This document shows positions 7,696-18,099 of a stretch of 64,000 nucleotides of DNA, piece by piece (positions within the stretch are counted from its first letter, which is position 1; every line of letters begins with the position of its first letter). This DNA comes from Variimorphobacter saccharofermentans. GTDB taxonomy: Bacteria > Bacillota > Clostridia > Lachnospirales > Lachnospiraceae. Under the pieces are notes generated by a model. It saw only the letters and a program-made list of their open reading frames with translations. It made no database searches and was not told the origin of the DNA. The stretch lies in the NCBI RefSeq assembly GCF_014174405.1, contig NZ_JACEGA010000001.1, positions 1,238,001-1,302,000 on the forward strand, written 5' to 3'. The position numbers and the translations under genes are program-made.

Positions 7696-7790
7696 TAGGA
7701 CGATTTTTCTGTTGTAGTATTATGCAAGCAGCTGAGATAATTCAAGTCTGTTTATGTATAATTACAGAGTCAACAGGAGATATCGTCCTA
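7696..7790. repeat. Interrupted inverted repeat with a long loop after the HD gene
   Basis: TAGGACGAT (7696-7704) and CTGTTG (7709-7714) pair with CAACAG (7771-7776) and ATCGTCCTA (7782-7790), making a two-part stem closing a loop of about 56 bases. It starts 4 bp after the HD stop, so it is probably the end of that transcript, although the loop is long for a standard terminator. A small structured RNA is an alternative. Confidence 0.5.
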
Positions 7791-7993
7791 TATTTTACTT
7801 CTTATGTAAAAAATATATTTAATTTATATAGGATTTTGTCATTATCTATAAAAAATGCTGAAAAATAATTAGTAATGATCTTATTCCAAAAAAAAACTGG
7901 ATTTTTTGAAATATGTACCGTATAATTGTAATAATGTAATAATAATCTAGGGTTTACGATTAGCATTCTGTTATAAGAAAGAGGTTAAACGAA

Positions 7994-8896
7994 ATGGCTG
8001 AGAATTACAAATACACAATTACGAAGAAAGAAGCGCTGGCGAATTCTATTTATCTTATGGACGTTCTGGCACCCCGAGTTGCAAAGAATTGTTACCCCGG
8101 ACAGTTTGTCATTGTCAAGATAGACGAAAAGGGAGAGAGAATCCCATTAACGATATGTGATTATGATAGAGAGGCAGGAACTGTGACCATCGTATTCCAA
8201 GCGATTGGACCATCAACACAGTTGATGTCTCAGTATGAAGAGGGAGAAGCGTTTCGAGATTTTACCGGACCGTTGGGTCATAAATCTGAGCTAATCGATA
8301 TGCCTAGAGAGGAGCTCTCGAAGAAGCAGATTTTATTTGTTGCGGGAGGAGTAGGTTCAGCTCCCGTATATCCACAGGTAAAGTGGATGAAGGAGAACGG
8401 ATATGATGTTGATTGCATCATTGGTGCAAGAAATAAGGATTTAATTATATTAGAAGACCGTATGAGGAAATGGGCTAAGAATCTGTACATAACCACGGAT
8501 GACGGTTCTTACGGTTTCAAGGGCAATGTCAATGAGTGTATCAAGGATCTGGTGAATAATCAGGGAAAGAAATATGATCTTGTTGTTGCCATCGGGCCGA
8601 TGATCATGATGAAGTTCGTTTGTATTCTAACGAAGGAATTAGGAATTAAGACAATCGTAAGCATGAATCCTGTTATGGTGGACGGAACAGGAATGTGTGG
8701 TGCATGCCGTTTGTCCATAGGGAACGAGGTCAAGTTTGCCTGTGTGGATGGTCCGGAATTTGATGGACATCTGGTGAATTTCGATGAGGCATTACAACGC
8801 CTGCAAATGTATAAATCACCCGGAGGTAAAAAGATTCTTAGAGAAAAAGAAGGGGCTACACATCACCATCCTGGATGTGAATGCCACGAAGAATAA
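7994..8896 (+). CDS. nfnA: NADH-dependent ferredoxin:NADP+ oxidoreductase, small subunit (NfnA-like)
   Basis: The 300-residue protein belongs to the ferredoxin-NADP reductase-like FAD/NAD-binding group with a C-terminal [2Fe-2S] segment. The FAD part is near residues 35-75 (PGQFVIV, ERIPLT), the nucleotide part begins with FVAGGVGSAPVYP at 115-127, and the cluster ligands are C235, C238 and C250, the X2 and X11 spacing of NfnA; D230 upstream could be the Asp ligand known in NfnA. With NfnB, encoded next, it would bifurcate electrons between NADPH, NAD+ and ferredoxin. The C-terminal 20 residues (THHHPGCECHEE) are a His/Cys-rich tail not needed by the family. The same fold also occurs in dihydroorotate dehydrogenase PyrK; the neighbour decides for Nfn. 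Confidence 0.88.
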   Translation: MAENYKYTITKKEALANSIYLMDVLAPRVAKNCYPGQFVIVKIDEKGERIPLTICDYDREAGTVTIVFQAIGPSTQLMSQYEEGEAFRDFTGPLGHKSELIDMPREELSKKQILFVAGGVGSAPVYPQVKWMKENGYDVDCIIGARNKDLIILEDRMRKWAKNLYITTDDGSYGFKGNVNECIKDLVNNQGKKYDLVVAIGPMIMMKFVCILTKELGIKTIVSMNPVMVDGTGMCGACRLSIGNEVKFACVDGPEFDGHLVNFDEALQRLQMYKSPGGKKILREKEGATHHHPGCECHEE

Positions 8897-8980
8897 ATGT
8901 GACAAGGCTTCAGAAGTATATACGAACTGTTATATAAGTTTACGATTTGTATGGGAATGTTTTAGGAGGAAATTTAATAG

Positions 8981-10366
8981 ATGGATGTTTTAAAAAAGGT
9001 ACCTGTAAGAGAACAAGATCCAAAGGTTAGAGCAACGAATTTTGAAGAGGTCTGCTATGGATACAATTTAGAAGAAGCGCAAGCAGAAGCGTCACGCTGT
9101 ATTCAGTGCAAGAATCCTAAGTGTGTAGGTGGTTGTCCGGTTAACATTGATATACCGGGATTTATTAAGGAAATTACGAATGGAGATATCGAGAAAGCAT
9201 TTAAGGTAATCGGACAATATTCAGCACTTCCCGCTGTTTGTGGCAGAGTATGTCCTCAGGAAAGCCAATGTGAAGAGAGATGTATTCGTGGTATAAAGGG
9301 AGACCCTGTGTCCATCGGAAAACTGGAGCGCTTTACTGCAGATTGGGCAAGGGAGCATAATATAAAGCCTGAGATGCCAAAGGAAAAGAATGGCAGAAAG
9401 GTTGCAGTAATCGGTGCTGGCCCTGCTGGTCTGACATGTGCTGGAGATCTTGCGAAGCTTGGATATGATGTTACTATTTTTGAGGCATTACATGAGCCAG
9501 GCGGAGTATTGGTGTATGGTATCCCAGAATTCAGACTTCCGAAAGAAACGGTAGTAAAAGCAGAAATTGAGAATGTAAAAGCTTTAGGCGTAAAAATAGA
9601 AACAAACGTGGTGATTGGTAAATCAACTACGATTGATGAACTTATGGAGGAAGAAGGCTTTGAGGCGGTATTCATAGGCTCCGGTGCTGGACTTCCTAAG
9701 TTCATGGGTATTCCGGGTGAGAATGCCAATGGCGTATTTTCAGCAAATGAATATTTAACACGAAACAATCTGATGAAAGCCTTTGATAAGAGTTATGATA
9801 CACCGATAATCGCTGGTAAAAAGGTGGCTGTAGTAGGTGGTGGTAATGTTGCCATGGATGCAGCCAGAACAGCATTGAGATTAGGTGCAGAAGTATATAT
9901 AGTATATCGTAGAGGTGAAGCGGAGCTTCCTGCCAGAGTGGAAGAAGTACATCACGCGAAAGAAGAAGGAATTATCTTTAAGCTATTAACGAACCCAAAA
10001 GAAATTCTTGTGAATGAAGATGGATGGGTATGCGGAATGCGTTGTGTTGAGATGGAATTAGGGGAACCGGATGAATCTGGAAGAAGAAGACCGGTGGAAA
10101 AGAAAGATTCCGAGTTTGTTCTGGAACTTGACACAGTAATCATGTCATTAGGAACAAGCCCGAATCCATTAATATCATCAACAACTGAAGGATTGGAAGT
10201 TAACAGACATAAGTGTATTGTGGCGGATGAGGAGACAGGAATGTCTTCAAGAGAAGGTGTGTTTGCCGGTGGTGACGCTGTTACTGGTGCGGCGACAGTA
10301 ATTCTAGCTATGGGAGCAGGTAAAAAAGCAGCTGCCGGAATTGACAGGTATTTGAAATCAAAATAA
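8981..10366 (+). CDS. nfnB: NADPH-dependent glutamate synthase-like subunit, NfnB
   Basis: The 461-residue protein has the glutamate-synthase small-subunit layout: an N-terminal domain with two [4Fe-4S] clusters ([16 protein letters not shown] near 38-55 and [15 protein letters not shown] near 87-102), an FAD site ([16 protein letters not shown] near 145-160) and an NADPH site ([19 protein letters not shown] near 286-305), and [18 protein letters not shown] near the end. Its length and the preceding nfnA gene point to NfnB rather than a glutamate synthase beta chain, because no large glutamate-synthase subunit is nearby. The gap of 84 bp contains AGGAGG before the ATG. With NifJ at 14 kb it links pyruvate-derived ferredoxin to NADPH supply. 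Confidence 0.88.
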   Translation: MDVLKKVPVREQDPKVRATNFEEVCYGYNLEEAQAEASRCIQCKNPKCVGGCPVNIDIPGFIKEITNGDIEKAFKVIGQYSALPAVCGRVCPQESQCEERCIRGIKGDPVSIGKLERFTADWAREHNIKPEMPKEKNGRKVAVIGAGPAGLTCAGDLAKLGYDVTIFEALHEPGGVLVYGIPEFRLPKETVVKAEIENVKALGVKIETNVVIGKSTTIDELMEEEGFEAVFIGSGAGLPKFMGIPGENANGVFSANEYLTRNNLMKAFDKSYDTPIIAGKKVAVVGGGNVAMDAARTALRLGAEVYIVYRRGEAELPARVEEVHHAKEEGIIFKLLTNPKEILVNEDGWVCGMRCVEMELGEPDESGRRRPVEKKDSEFVLELDTVIMSLGTSPNPLISSTTEGLEVNRHKCIVADEETGMSSREGVFAGGDAVTGAATVILAMGAGKKAAAGIDRYLKSK

Positions 10367-10404
10367 CAAAGGATAATACGTTAGGGGAACGTATTGGAGG
10401 ACTT

Positions 10405-11952
10405 ATGGGATATTTTAAAATCGACCAGTCAGTCGGAATTCTAATATTATCTACGGTGATAGTGCTTGTAATTGTGTTTATCATACTCTGTTTTCGTGTG
10501 AAAAAAGTGAAGCAAACCTATCGTATGCTTGAACAGGATAATGATAAGCTGAAGGACAAGAATAGAGAGCTTGAAGAGATGTATAACTCAACGCTTTCGT
10601 CATTAAGTGATCTGACAGTAAAATATGAAGAACTGAACAAAAACAAGGAAAGCATGAAGAAACTGGCATATACTGATTATCTTACAGAGTTGCCAAATCG
10701 TACAGCATTTACGGAAATGCTTGATAATATTATGCTCACCTTGCGCAGTGAAGAAACAATTGCAGTTATGGATATCGATATTGATAACTTTAAGAATATC
10801 AATGATTCTCTTGGCCATTCTTACGGCGACGAGCTATTAATTGATGTAACCTACCGATTGAAGCAGGTTATGGATGAGAATGATTATTTGGCTCGAATAG
10901 GCGGAGATGAGTTTATCCTGCTATCACAGAATTTGAAGGACACCTTAGCGTACGAAGAAAAAATAAAAAAGATTAAGAATGTATTCAGCTATCCATTTGT
11001 TCTGTCTACGAAGGAGTACTTTGTAACAGTAAGTATTGGTGTTGCATTTGCTCCAAAGGATGGTAAGACGTCCCAGATATTAATTAAAAATGTTGATTCA
11101 GCAATGTATGTTGCAAAGGCAAATGGGAAGAATACGCATGCATACTTTGATTATTCTTATAATCAGAAGCTAACTGAAAAAATCGAGACACAATCTGAAC
11201 TACGAAAGGCTTTGGAACGGGATGAGTTTGTGCTATATTATCAAGCACAGATGGATTTAAGTACTAAGAAAGTTGTTGGCTTTGAGGCGTTAATACGCTG
11301 GCAGCACCCGACAAAGGGTTTGATCTATCCGAATGATTTCATTTCCATTGCAGAGGAAACAGGATTAATTATACCAATCGGGCAATGGGTACTAAAGACG
11401 GCATGTACACAGCTTAAGCAATGGTCAGAGGATTATCCCGGTATTAATATGGCAGTTAATCTATCGGCAAGACAATTCAAGGATAAGGATCTGGTGAAGC
11501 TGGTATGTGATGTAATTCATGAGACAGGCATTAACCCTAATAATCTTGAATTGGAGATTACAGAAACCATAGCACTTGATGACATAGAATACACCATATC
11601 AACAATTAAGGAGCTGAGAATGATTGGCGTAAGCTTTTCGTTAGATGACTTTGGAACAGGCTATTCTTCCATGAATTATCTAAAGAGACTTCCTGTAAGT
11701 AATCTAAAAATTGATAAAAGCTTTTTAGATACTGTTATGGAGGATAGCTGCGATCAAAAGATTATTCAAACGATTATTACCTTAGCTCGAAATCTCAATC
11801 TGTATGTGATTGCTGAGGGTGTTGAGAGCTTTGATCAGGAGAGCTTCCTAAAGGAATCACAGTGTAATAAAGCACAGGGGTATTTATACAGTAAACCAGT
11901 TCCAAAGGAGCTTGCAATCAGCTTCCTTGAAAAACAAGGTGGCAGTTTCTAA
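10405..11952 (+). CDS. Membrane-bound GGDEF-EAL protein (c-di-GMP synthesis/hydrolysis)
   Basis: The 515-residue protein has one N-terminal transmembrane helix (about 10-30), a coiled-coil segment (about 35-90), a GGDEF domain and an EAL domain. The intact GGDEF motif is at 166-170 and the EAL domain begins around 275 with EALIRW at about 294; NLSARQF, ELEITET and DDFGTGYSS motifs of active phosphodiesterases are all present. No periplasmic sensor domain is visible, so input could come through the coiled coil. Both catalytic motifs look intact; which activity dominates is unknown. It begins 38 bp after nfnB with GGAGG before the ATG and may be read from the nfn transcript. Confidence 0.9.
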   Translation: MGYFKIDQSVGILILSTVIVLVIVFIILCFRVKKVKQTYRMLEQDNDKLKDKNRELEEMYNSTLSSLSDLTVKYEELNKNKESMKKLAYTDYLTELPNRTAFTEMLDNIMLTLRSEETIAVMDIDIDNFKNINDSLGHSYGDELLIDVTYRLKQVMDENDYLARIGGDEFILLSQNLKDTLAYEEKIKKIKNVFSYPFVLSTKEYFVTVSIGVAFAPKDGKTSQILIKNVDSAMYVAKANGKNTHAYFDYSYNQKLTEKIETQSELRKALERDEFVLYYQAQMDLSTKKVVGFEALIRWQHPTKGLIYPNDFISIAEETGLIIPIGQWVLKTACTQLKQWSEDYPGINMAVNLSARQFKDKDLVKLVCDVIHETGINPNNLELEITETIALDDIEYTISTIKELRMIGVSFSLDDFGTGYSSMNYLKRLPVSNLKIDKSFLDTVMEDSCDQKIIQTIITLARNLNLYVIAEGVESFDQESFLKESQCNKAQGYLYSKPVPKELAISFLEKQGGSF

Positions 11953-11987
11953 TAACGCATTAATATTTAAAAGTGGAGGAGACCTAT

Positions 11988-12737
11988 GTGAAGCCCGTAA
12001 TTAAGAGTAAGCAAATGCTGTTCGTAATATTACAAATCATATTATATGCAGTTTTTCTGACTCTGGATTTCATGGGCAGGAGTATTCGTTTTTCCAATTA
12101 TATTAAATTCTGCATGATTATTGTATGCTTTTGTTATGTACTTTTTTCTAGAAAAAGTATGGACAAAGGCATACTTTTTTGCCTTCGGGCAGCTCTGTTC
12201 TTTACTGTAATATCAGATCTTTTTATATTGATTTTGGACTATTATATTTATGGCGTATCAACATTCATTATTGTACAACAATTGTATGATATCCGTTTAT
12301 TATTGATACGAAGCAAAATAAAAGATACCACTAAGCTGTTTTTTGCATATTTACTTCATCTATTCATTAAAATTGGAGTAGCGTCGGTGATCTGTATCCT
12401 GTTATTCGCATCAGGAGTTACGTTGGATGCTCTGTTAATTATCACTACGTTTTATTTTGTAAGTCTTCTTTATAATGTATGGATGTCTGTGATAACTGCT
12501 CGGTTAAATCCAAGGTGTCATGGGAATATTTTATATGCTGTAGGGATGATCTTATTTTTATTATGTGATATCAATGTGGGACTTTTCAACCTGACGGGAT
12601 ATATTGCTTTGTCACCGACTGTCTGTGATATCATAGAAACTGTGTCCGGGATGTTGATGTGGACCTTTTATGCGCCCGCCCAGGCCCTTATTGCTATCAG
12701 TTCTGATTTTACTATTCGACAAACTGAACAAAAATAA
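11988..12737 (+). CDS. Multi-pass membrane protein, possibly YhhN-like
   Basis: The protein has 249 residues from the GTG at 11988, chosen because GGAGG at 11975-11979 is 8 bp upstream; a longer frame from GTG 11973 would start inside the ribosome binding site. It has about eight hydrophobic segments and few charged residues. A segment FFTVISDLFILILDYYIYGVSTF followed by a helix resembles the arrangement in the YhhN/TMEM86 (lysoplasmalogenase-like) family, but the match is weak. It follows the GGDEF-EAL gene by 35 bp and may share its transcript. Function is unknown. Confidence 0.65.
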   Translation: MKPVIKSKQMLFVILQIILYAVFLTLDFMGRSIRFSNYIKFCMIIVCFCYVLFSRKSMDKGILFCLRAALFFTVISDLFILILDYYIYGVSTFIIVQQLYDIRLLLIRSKIKDTTKLFFAYLLHLFIKIGVASVICILLFASGVTLDALLIITTFYFVSLLYNVWMSVITARLNPRCHGNILYAVGMILFLLCDINVGLFNLTGYIALSPTVCDIIETVSGMLMWTFYAPAQALIAISSDFTIRQTEQK

Positions 12738-12915
12738 GGAAAATATTTATGGAAAAACATGGATATGTAATTCTTGCGAATCCCGTGTTCGTCTGGTAAA
12801 ATGAATCTTACGAAATCATATTTCTTATCTCAGCTCTATTTCATTTGATCGTTATATCTTATTCTTCCCAAAGTAAAATCAAAACTATATTCATTTCAAA
12901 GGAGGACCGCTATAA

Positions 12916-13878
12916 ATGATTCAATATGTTAGGGAATCAGCATTGGATTACAAATCGTTTATTAATGAAATCATAGCTTCAGTACAGGAGAGATTGGGTG
13001 AGAACTATACCGTTCGAACCTTTAAGGTAACTAAGAATAACTCGTTGGAGCTAGATAGCCTGATCGTTGAGGAGGAAGGGAAGAATTTTTCACCGAATAT
13101 CTATTTAAATCCCTACTTCAAAGCCTATACAGAAGGGACAAAGATGAATGAATTGACAGAAAGAATCTGCAATATCTATCTGAATTCGAAAGCTCCGATT
13201 ACAGAACCGCATTTTACCTATACCTTTGATAGTATGAAGCCCTTTATTATTTATCGACTTGTCAGCTATGAGAAAAACAAAAAGCTTCTTCAAAATATTC
13301 CTCATATAAAATATTTGGATTTGGCCATTACATTTCATTGTCTGATACGGGATGATGAAGAGGGGATTGGGACGATTCGAATTACGAATGATCATATGAA
13401 GTCCTGGGATACTTCTCTTCAGGAGCTGCATTGCCTGGCGGCCCTTAATACGCCAAAGCTTTTTCCACCTTCCATAAACACTATGGATGACGTTATTCGT
13501 GGTATGTTGATGAATGACTTTATGAACAATTCGGAAGATGTTTTTCCTGAAGAATTGTTTAATCATATGATATACGATAATGAAATTCCCAATGAAAAAA
13601 AGATGTATATTTTAACGAATCATAAAGGTATTAATGGTGCAGCATGTCTACTTTATAAGGATGTTCTTGGAGCTTTTGCCGAACAGGTACAGTCAGATTT
13701 TTATATTCTTCCCAGCAGCATTCATGAATTGATACTAGTTCCCAATCATAAACAGCTTACCAAAGAATCCTTGAGTGACATGGTAAAGGATGTAAATCGT
13801 ACACAGGTAGCAGCTGATGAGGTTCTTTCCGATAAGGTCTATTATTATTCCAGAGAATTAAAAGCAATAATTTTATAG
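12916..13878 (+). CDS. DUF5688 family protein
   Basis: The 320-residue soluble protein matches the DUF5688 family, frequent in Lachnospiraceae genomes and without known function. Recognisable family features are a VTKNNSLELDSLIV strand near 38-51, the NIYLNPYFKAY segment near 61-72 and a C-terminal segment FYILPSSIHELILVP near 270. No catalytic motif is seen. The ribosome binding site AAAGGAGG precedes the ATG. A 178-bp gap separates it from the membrane-protein gene and 213 bp from nifJ, so it is probably monocistronic. Confidence 0.75.
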   Translation: MIQYVRESALDYKSFINEIIASVQERLGENYTVRTFKVTKNNSLELDSLIVEEEGKNFSPNIYLNPYFKAYTEGTKMNELTERICNIYLNSKAPITEPHFTYTFDSMKPFIIYRLVSYEKNKKLLQNIPHIKYLDLAITFHCLIRDDEEGIGTIRITNDHMKSWDTSLQELHCLAALNTPKLFPPSINTMDDVIRGMLMNDFMNNSEDVFPEELFNHMIYDNEIPNEKKMYILTNHKGINGAACLLYKDVLGAFAEQVQSDFYILPSSIHELILVPNHKQLTKESLSDMVKDVNRTQVAADEVLSDKVYYYSRELKAIIL

Positions 13879-14091
13879 GATTACGGTGTCAAACACGGAT
13901 TTCCATTGAATATCCAATTAAGACCATAAGACAGTAAGTTTATAGGAAATTTAGAATTATTAGGCACATTTGATGTTTCATAATTTTAAATAATGTGCTA
14001 TAATTTTGAATCGACGAATGTGTACATAAATTGATTCTTACTAATTAGTCTTACCCTAATCAGGATAAAATAATTTAAGGAGGATATTTCA

Positions 14092-17000
14092 ATGGCAAGG
14101 AAAATGAAAACAATGGATGGTAATAACGCAGCAGCACATGTCTCCTATGCATTTACGGATGTCGCAGCTATCTATCCCATTACACCAAGCTCCGTAATGG
14201 CTGAAGTGACTGATAAATGGTCAGCTGATGGCAGAAAGAACATCTTTGGACAAGAAGTAAAAGTCGTAGAGATGCAATCAGAGGCAGGTGCAGCTGGTAC
14301 AGTACATGGATCTTTGGCAGCGGGAGCATTAACAACGACATTTACTGCATCCCAAGGTTTATTATTAATGATACCTAATATGTATAAAATTGCAGGTGAG
14401 CTACTTCCAGGCGTGCTGAATGTATCTGCTCGTGCAGTTGCCAGTCATGCGCTATCAATTTTCGGTGATCATTCCGATGTTTACGCATGTCGTCAGACTG
14501 GTTTTGCCTTACTGGCAAGCAGCAACCCTCAGGAGGTTATGGATTTAGGTGCAGTTGCACATCTGGCAGCAATCAAAGGTAGAGTGCCTTTCCTCCATTT
14601 CTTCGATGGATTTAGAACTTCCCATGAAATTCAGAAAATTGAAATCTGGGACTATGAGGATTTGAAGGATATGGTAGATATGGATGCGGTTGAAGCATTC
14701 CGTCGTCGTTCTTTAAATCCTGAACATCCGGTACTTCGCGGTTCCGCACAGAACCCTGATGTATTCTTCCAGGCAAGAGAAGCATGTAATACATACTATG
14801 ATGCTATTCCAGGCATTGTAGAGGAATATATGGATGAAGTGAATAAGAAAATCGGTACAGATTATAAGCTCTTCAATTACTATGGTGCTAAGGATGCAGA
14901 GCAGATCATCATTGCAATGGGATCAGTTAGCGATACGATCGAAGAGACAATTGATTATCTGAATGAAAACGGACAGAAGGTTGGACTTGTAAAGGTTCGT
15001 CTGTATCGTCCTTTCAGTGCAAAACATCTGATCGATGCTATTCCTGATACGGTTAAGAAGATCTCCGTATTAGATAGAACCAAGGAGCCCGGTGCACTTG
15101 GAGAGCCTCTATACCTTGATGTCGTAGCAGCCTTAAAGGAATCTAAGTTCAAGGATGTTCCTGTATTTAACGGTCGCTATGGTTTGGGCTCAAAGGATAC
15201 TACGCCGGCTCAGATTATTGCAGTTTACAAGAACAATAGCAAGAAGACATTTACCATTGGTATCAAAGACGATGTGACCAATCTGTCCCTCGATACGGAA
15301 AAGGCTCCTACAACTACTCCGGAAGGAACCATTAGTTGTAAGTTCTGGGGGCTTGGTTCAGATGGTACAGTTGGTGCGAACAAGAACTCCATTAAGATTA
15401 TCGGTGATCATACCAACATGTATGCTCAGGCATACTTTGACTATGACTCCAAGAAGTCCGGTGGCGTTACAATGTCTCATTTGAGATTCGGTAAGAAACC
15501 GATTAAGTCCACCTACTTAATTACAGAGGCAAACTTTGTAGCTTGTCATAATCCTTCCTACGTTAGAAAGTACAACATGGTTCAGGAGTTAAAGGATGGT
15601 GGAACCTTCCTGTTGAACTGTGGATGGAATATGGAAGAAATCGAGAAACACTTACCTGGACAGATGAAGCGTTATATGGCAGAACATAATATTAAGTTCT
15701 ACACTATCGACGGTATCAGTATTGGTAAGGAGATCGGATTAGGCGGACGTATTAATACTATATTACAAGCTGCTTTCTTTAAGCTTGCTAACATCATTCC
15801 TGTTGAAGAAGCAGTAAAATACATGAAGGATGCTGCTACAGCATCTTACGGCAAGAAGGGAGAGGCAGTTGTTGCAATGAACCATGCAGCAATTGACCGT
15901 GGTATTACTGATGTTAAAGAAGTAAAGATTCCGGATAGCTGGAAGAATGCAAAGGACGAAGAGCTGTTTGTAAAAGTTACGAATGGCAGAAAAGAAGTCG
16001 TTGACTTTGTTAATAATGTTCTTACGCCAATTAATGCGCAACAAGGTAACACTTTACCGGTATCCGCATTTGTTGATAATGCAGACGGTACCCTTCCGCA
16101 GGGATCAGCTGCATATGAAAAGCGTGGTATTGCAGTGGATGTTCCGACATGGAATCCGGAAAATTGTATTCAGTGTAACTTCTGTGCTTATGTATGTCCG
16201 CATGCTGTAATTCGTCCGGCAGCATTAACCGCTGAGGAAGCTGCAAAGGCTCCGGAAGGAATGAAGAAGACAGCTATGAATGGTCTTAACGATATGGAAT
16301 TTGCTATTACGGTATCCGTTCTTGACTGTACTGGATGCGGTTCCTGTGCAAACGTTTGTCCAGGTAAGAAGGGTAATAAGGCACTTGTTATGCAACCTCT
16401 GGAGACTCAGTTATCCGAACAGAAGGTATTTGATTATGCCTTGAGCTTAGAGGAAAAACCGGAGGTATCAGAAAAATTCAAAGACATTACGGTGAAGGGT
16501 AGCCAGTTCAAACAGCCTTTACTTGAATTCTCAGGTGCGTGTGCAGGCTGTGGTGAGACTCCTTATGCTAGATTGGTGACACAGTTATTTGGAGATAGAA
16601 TGTTTGTAGCCAATGCTACTGGATGTTCCTCAATTTGGGGTGGTTCTATGCCTTCTACTCCATATACAGTTAATAAGAAGGGACAAGGACCTGCATGGGC
16701 TAACTCCTTATTTGAGGATAATGCTGAGTATGGTTATGGTATGTATCTGGCACAGCAAACCTTAAGAAACAGACTTAAGGATAAAATTGCGGCATTAGCA
16801 GAAACTTCTAAGAATGATGAAGTTAAGAGTGCAGCAGAAAGATATCTTGCTACCTATGAGAATGGTCGTGAGAACTCTGGTGCAACCAGCGCACTTGTTA
16901 GAGCATTGGAAGCATGCGGATGTTCCGAGGCAAAAGAAATCTTAAAGGATAAGGACTTCCTATCCAAGAAATCACAGTGGATCTTCGGTGGAGATGGATG

Positions 17001-17631
17001 GGCATATGACATCGGTTTTGGTGGTTTGGATCATGTTATTGCCAGTGGTCAGGATGTGAATATCTTAGTATTTGATACAGAGATTTACTCCAATACGGGC
17101 GGACAATCCTCCAAATCAACCCCTACAGGTGCAATTGCACAATTTGCTGCAGCAGGTAAGGAAGTGAAGAAGAAAGATCTGGCACAGATTGCTATGAGTT
17201 ATGGTTATGTTTATGTGGCACAGATCGCTATGGGAGCAGATTACAATCAGGCAATCAAGGCTTTCGTAGAGGCAGAAAGCTACAATGGTCCTTCCATTAT
17301 CATTGCTTATGCACCTTGTATCAGCCATGGTATTAAGGGAGGTATGTCTACAGCTCAGACAGAAGAGAAGAATGCAGTTGCAGCAGGATATTGGCACAAC
17401 TTCCGTTTCGATCCTCGTTTGAAAGAGGAAGGAAAGAATCCATTCCAGTTAGACAGTAAAGCACCTACCGCCAACTATCAGGAATTCCTTATGAACGAAG
17501 TTCGTTACAGCTCACTGAGCCGTCAAAATCCTGAGAGAGCAAAACAGTTATTTGAAATTGCAGAGAAAAATGCGGCGGAGAAGTACGCTCATTTAGTTAA
17601 GCTCTCAACGCTATATGATACAAACAATTAA
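14092..17631 (+). CDS. nifJ: Pyruvate:ferredoxin (flavodoxin) oxidoreductase
   Basis: This 1179-residue protein is a full-length single-chain pyruvate:ferredoxin oxidoreductase, which converts pyruvate and CoA to acetyl-CoA, CO2 and reduced ferredoxin. The N-terminal domain shows VAAIYPITPSSVMAE near 24-38. Two ferredoxin-type clusters appear at about 696-706 (CIQCNFCAYVCP) and 750-761 (CTGCGSCANVCPG). The thiamine-diphosphate domain has CAGCGETPYARL near 820 and GDGWAYDIGFGG and NTGGQSSKSTPTGA between 965 and 1010. AAGGAGG precedes the ATG at an ideal distance. It is a central enzyme of clostridial fermentation. The gene is followed by a strong terminator, so it is a single transcript. Confidence 0.97.
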   Translation: MARKMKTMDGNNAAAHVSYAFTDVAAIYPITPSSVMAEVTDKWSADGRKNIFGQEVKVVEMQSEAGAAGTVHGSLAAGALTTTFTASQGLLLMIPNMYKIAGELLPGVLNVSARAVASHALSIFGDHSDVYACRQTGFALLASSNPQEVMDLGAVAHLAAIKGRVPFLHFFDGFRTSHEIQKIEIWDYEDLKDMVDMDAVEAFRRRSLNPEHPVLRGSAQNPDVFFQAREACNTYYDAIPGIVEEYMDEVNKKIGTDYKLFNYYGAKDAEQIIIAMGSVSDTIEETIDYLNENGQKVGLVKVRLYRPFSAKHLIDAIPDTVKKISVLDRTKEPGALGEPLYLDVVAALKESKFKDVPVFNGRYGLGSKDTTPAQIIAVYKNNSKKTFTIGIKDDVTNLSLDTEKAPTTTPEGTISCKFWGLGSDGTVGANKNSIKIIGDHTNMYAQAYFDYDSKKSGGVTMSHLRFGKKPIKSTYLITEANFVACHNPSYVRKYNMVQELKDGGTFLLNCGWNMEEIEKHLPGQMKRYMAEHNIKFYTIDGISIGKEIGLGGRINTILQAAFFKLANIIPVEEAVKYMKDAATASYGKKGEAVVAMNHAAIDRGITDVKEVKIPDSWKNAKDEELFVKVTNGRKEVVDFVNNVLTPINAQQGNTLPVSAFVDNADGTLPQGSAAYEKRGIAVDVPTWNPENCIQCNFCAYVCPHAVIRPAALTAEEAAKAPEGMKKTAMNGLNDMEFAITVSVLDCTGCGSCANVCPGKKGNKALVMQPLETQLSEQKVFDYALSLEEKPEVSEKFKDITVKGSQFKQPLLEFSGACAGCGETPYARLVTQLFGDRMFVANATGCSSIWGGSMPSTPYTVNKKGQGPAWANSLFEDNAEYGYGMYLAQQTLRNRLKDKIAALAETSKNDEVKSAAERYLATYENGRENSGATSALVRALEACGCSEAKEILKDKDFLSKKSQWIFGGDGWAYDIGFGGLDHVIASGQDVNILVFDTEIYSNTGGQSSKSTPTGAIAQFAAAGKEVKKKDLAQIAMSYGYVYVAQIAMGADYNQAIKAFVEAESYNGPSIIIAYAPCISHGIKGGMSTAQTEEKNAVAAGYWHNFRFDPRLKEEGKNPFQLDSKAPTANYQEFLMNEVRYSSLSRQNPERAKQLFEIAEKNAAEKYAHLVKLSTLYDTNN

Positions 17632-17696
17632 TCAGATCATAGTAAGACGATCTTATTGATGGTGATGACATAATTCATAAGATATAATGAAAGAAA

Positions 17697-17732
17697 AATA
17701 TCCGGTGTTCTGGGAACACCGGATATTGCTTT
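17697..17732 (+). terminator. Intrinsic terminator after nifJ
   Basis: AATATCCGGTGTTC and its complement AACACCGGATATT form a 13-bp stem around a TGGG loop (arms 17697-17710 and 17715-17727), followed by a weak T-rich stretch. It lies 65 bp after the nifJ stop. Confidence 0.85.
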
Positions 17733-17802
17733 ATATACTTATATAAATGGCTATAGATATTATCTAAGATATGTGAATATATAAGGATTACGAAAAGTTA
17801 AA

Positions 17803-17875
17803 TGCACCTAACTGGATTTGAACCAGCGGCCTTTCGCTCCGGAGGCGAACGCTCTATCCACTGAGCTACAGGTGC
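17803..17875 (-). tRNA. tRNA-Arg (anticodon CCG)
   Basis: The minus strand folds into a full cloverleaf of 73 bases: acceptor GCACCTG/TAGGTGC, a D-loop with AGCTCAGTGGATAGAGC, an anticodon stem TTCGC/GCGAA with loop CTCCGGA (anticodon CCG), a short variable loop and a T-loop GTTCAAATCC. The 3' CCA is not encoded. It lies alone between the nifJ terminator and the next gene and decodes the rare arginine codon CGG. Confidence 0.95.
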
Positions 17876-18031
17876 AAGTCTAGGCTCATCGAATTATTAT
17901 CCTGAGCCTTGGACTATGTTATTATATACTATCTAAAAAGCAAAGTAAAGAAGGTTTCTTCAAATTTCACATCATAGAATTAAATGTTACAAAAATGTTA
18001 AATTGTATTACATAAAAATTACAAATCGTTG

Positions 18032-18060
18032 TTGACTTTTTCGTCATATTTTGATAGAAT
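18032..18060 (+). promoter_or_regulatory. Promoter of the secreted-protein gene at 18100
   Basis: TTGACT at 18032-18037 and TAGAAT at 18055-18060 are 17 bp apart, 40 bp upstream of the start codon. Confidence 0.7.
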
Positions 18061-18099
18061 GAAAAAAGGAATTATATAATACATAATCGAGGAGATATA

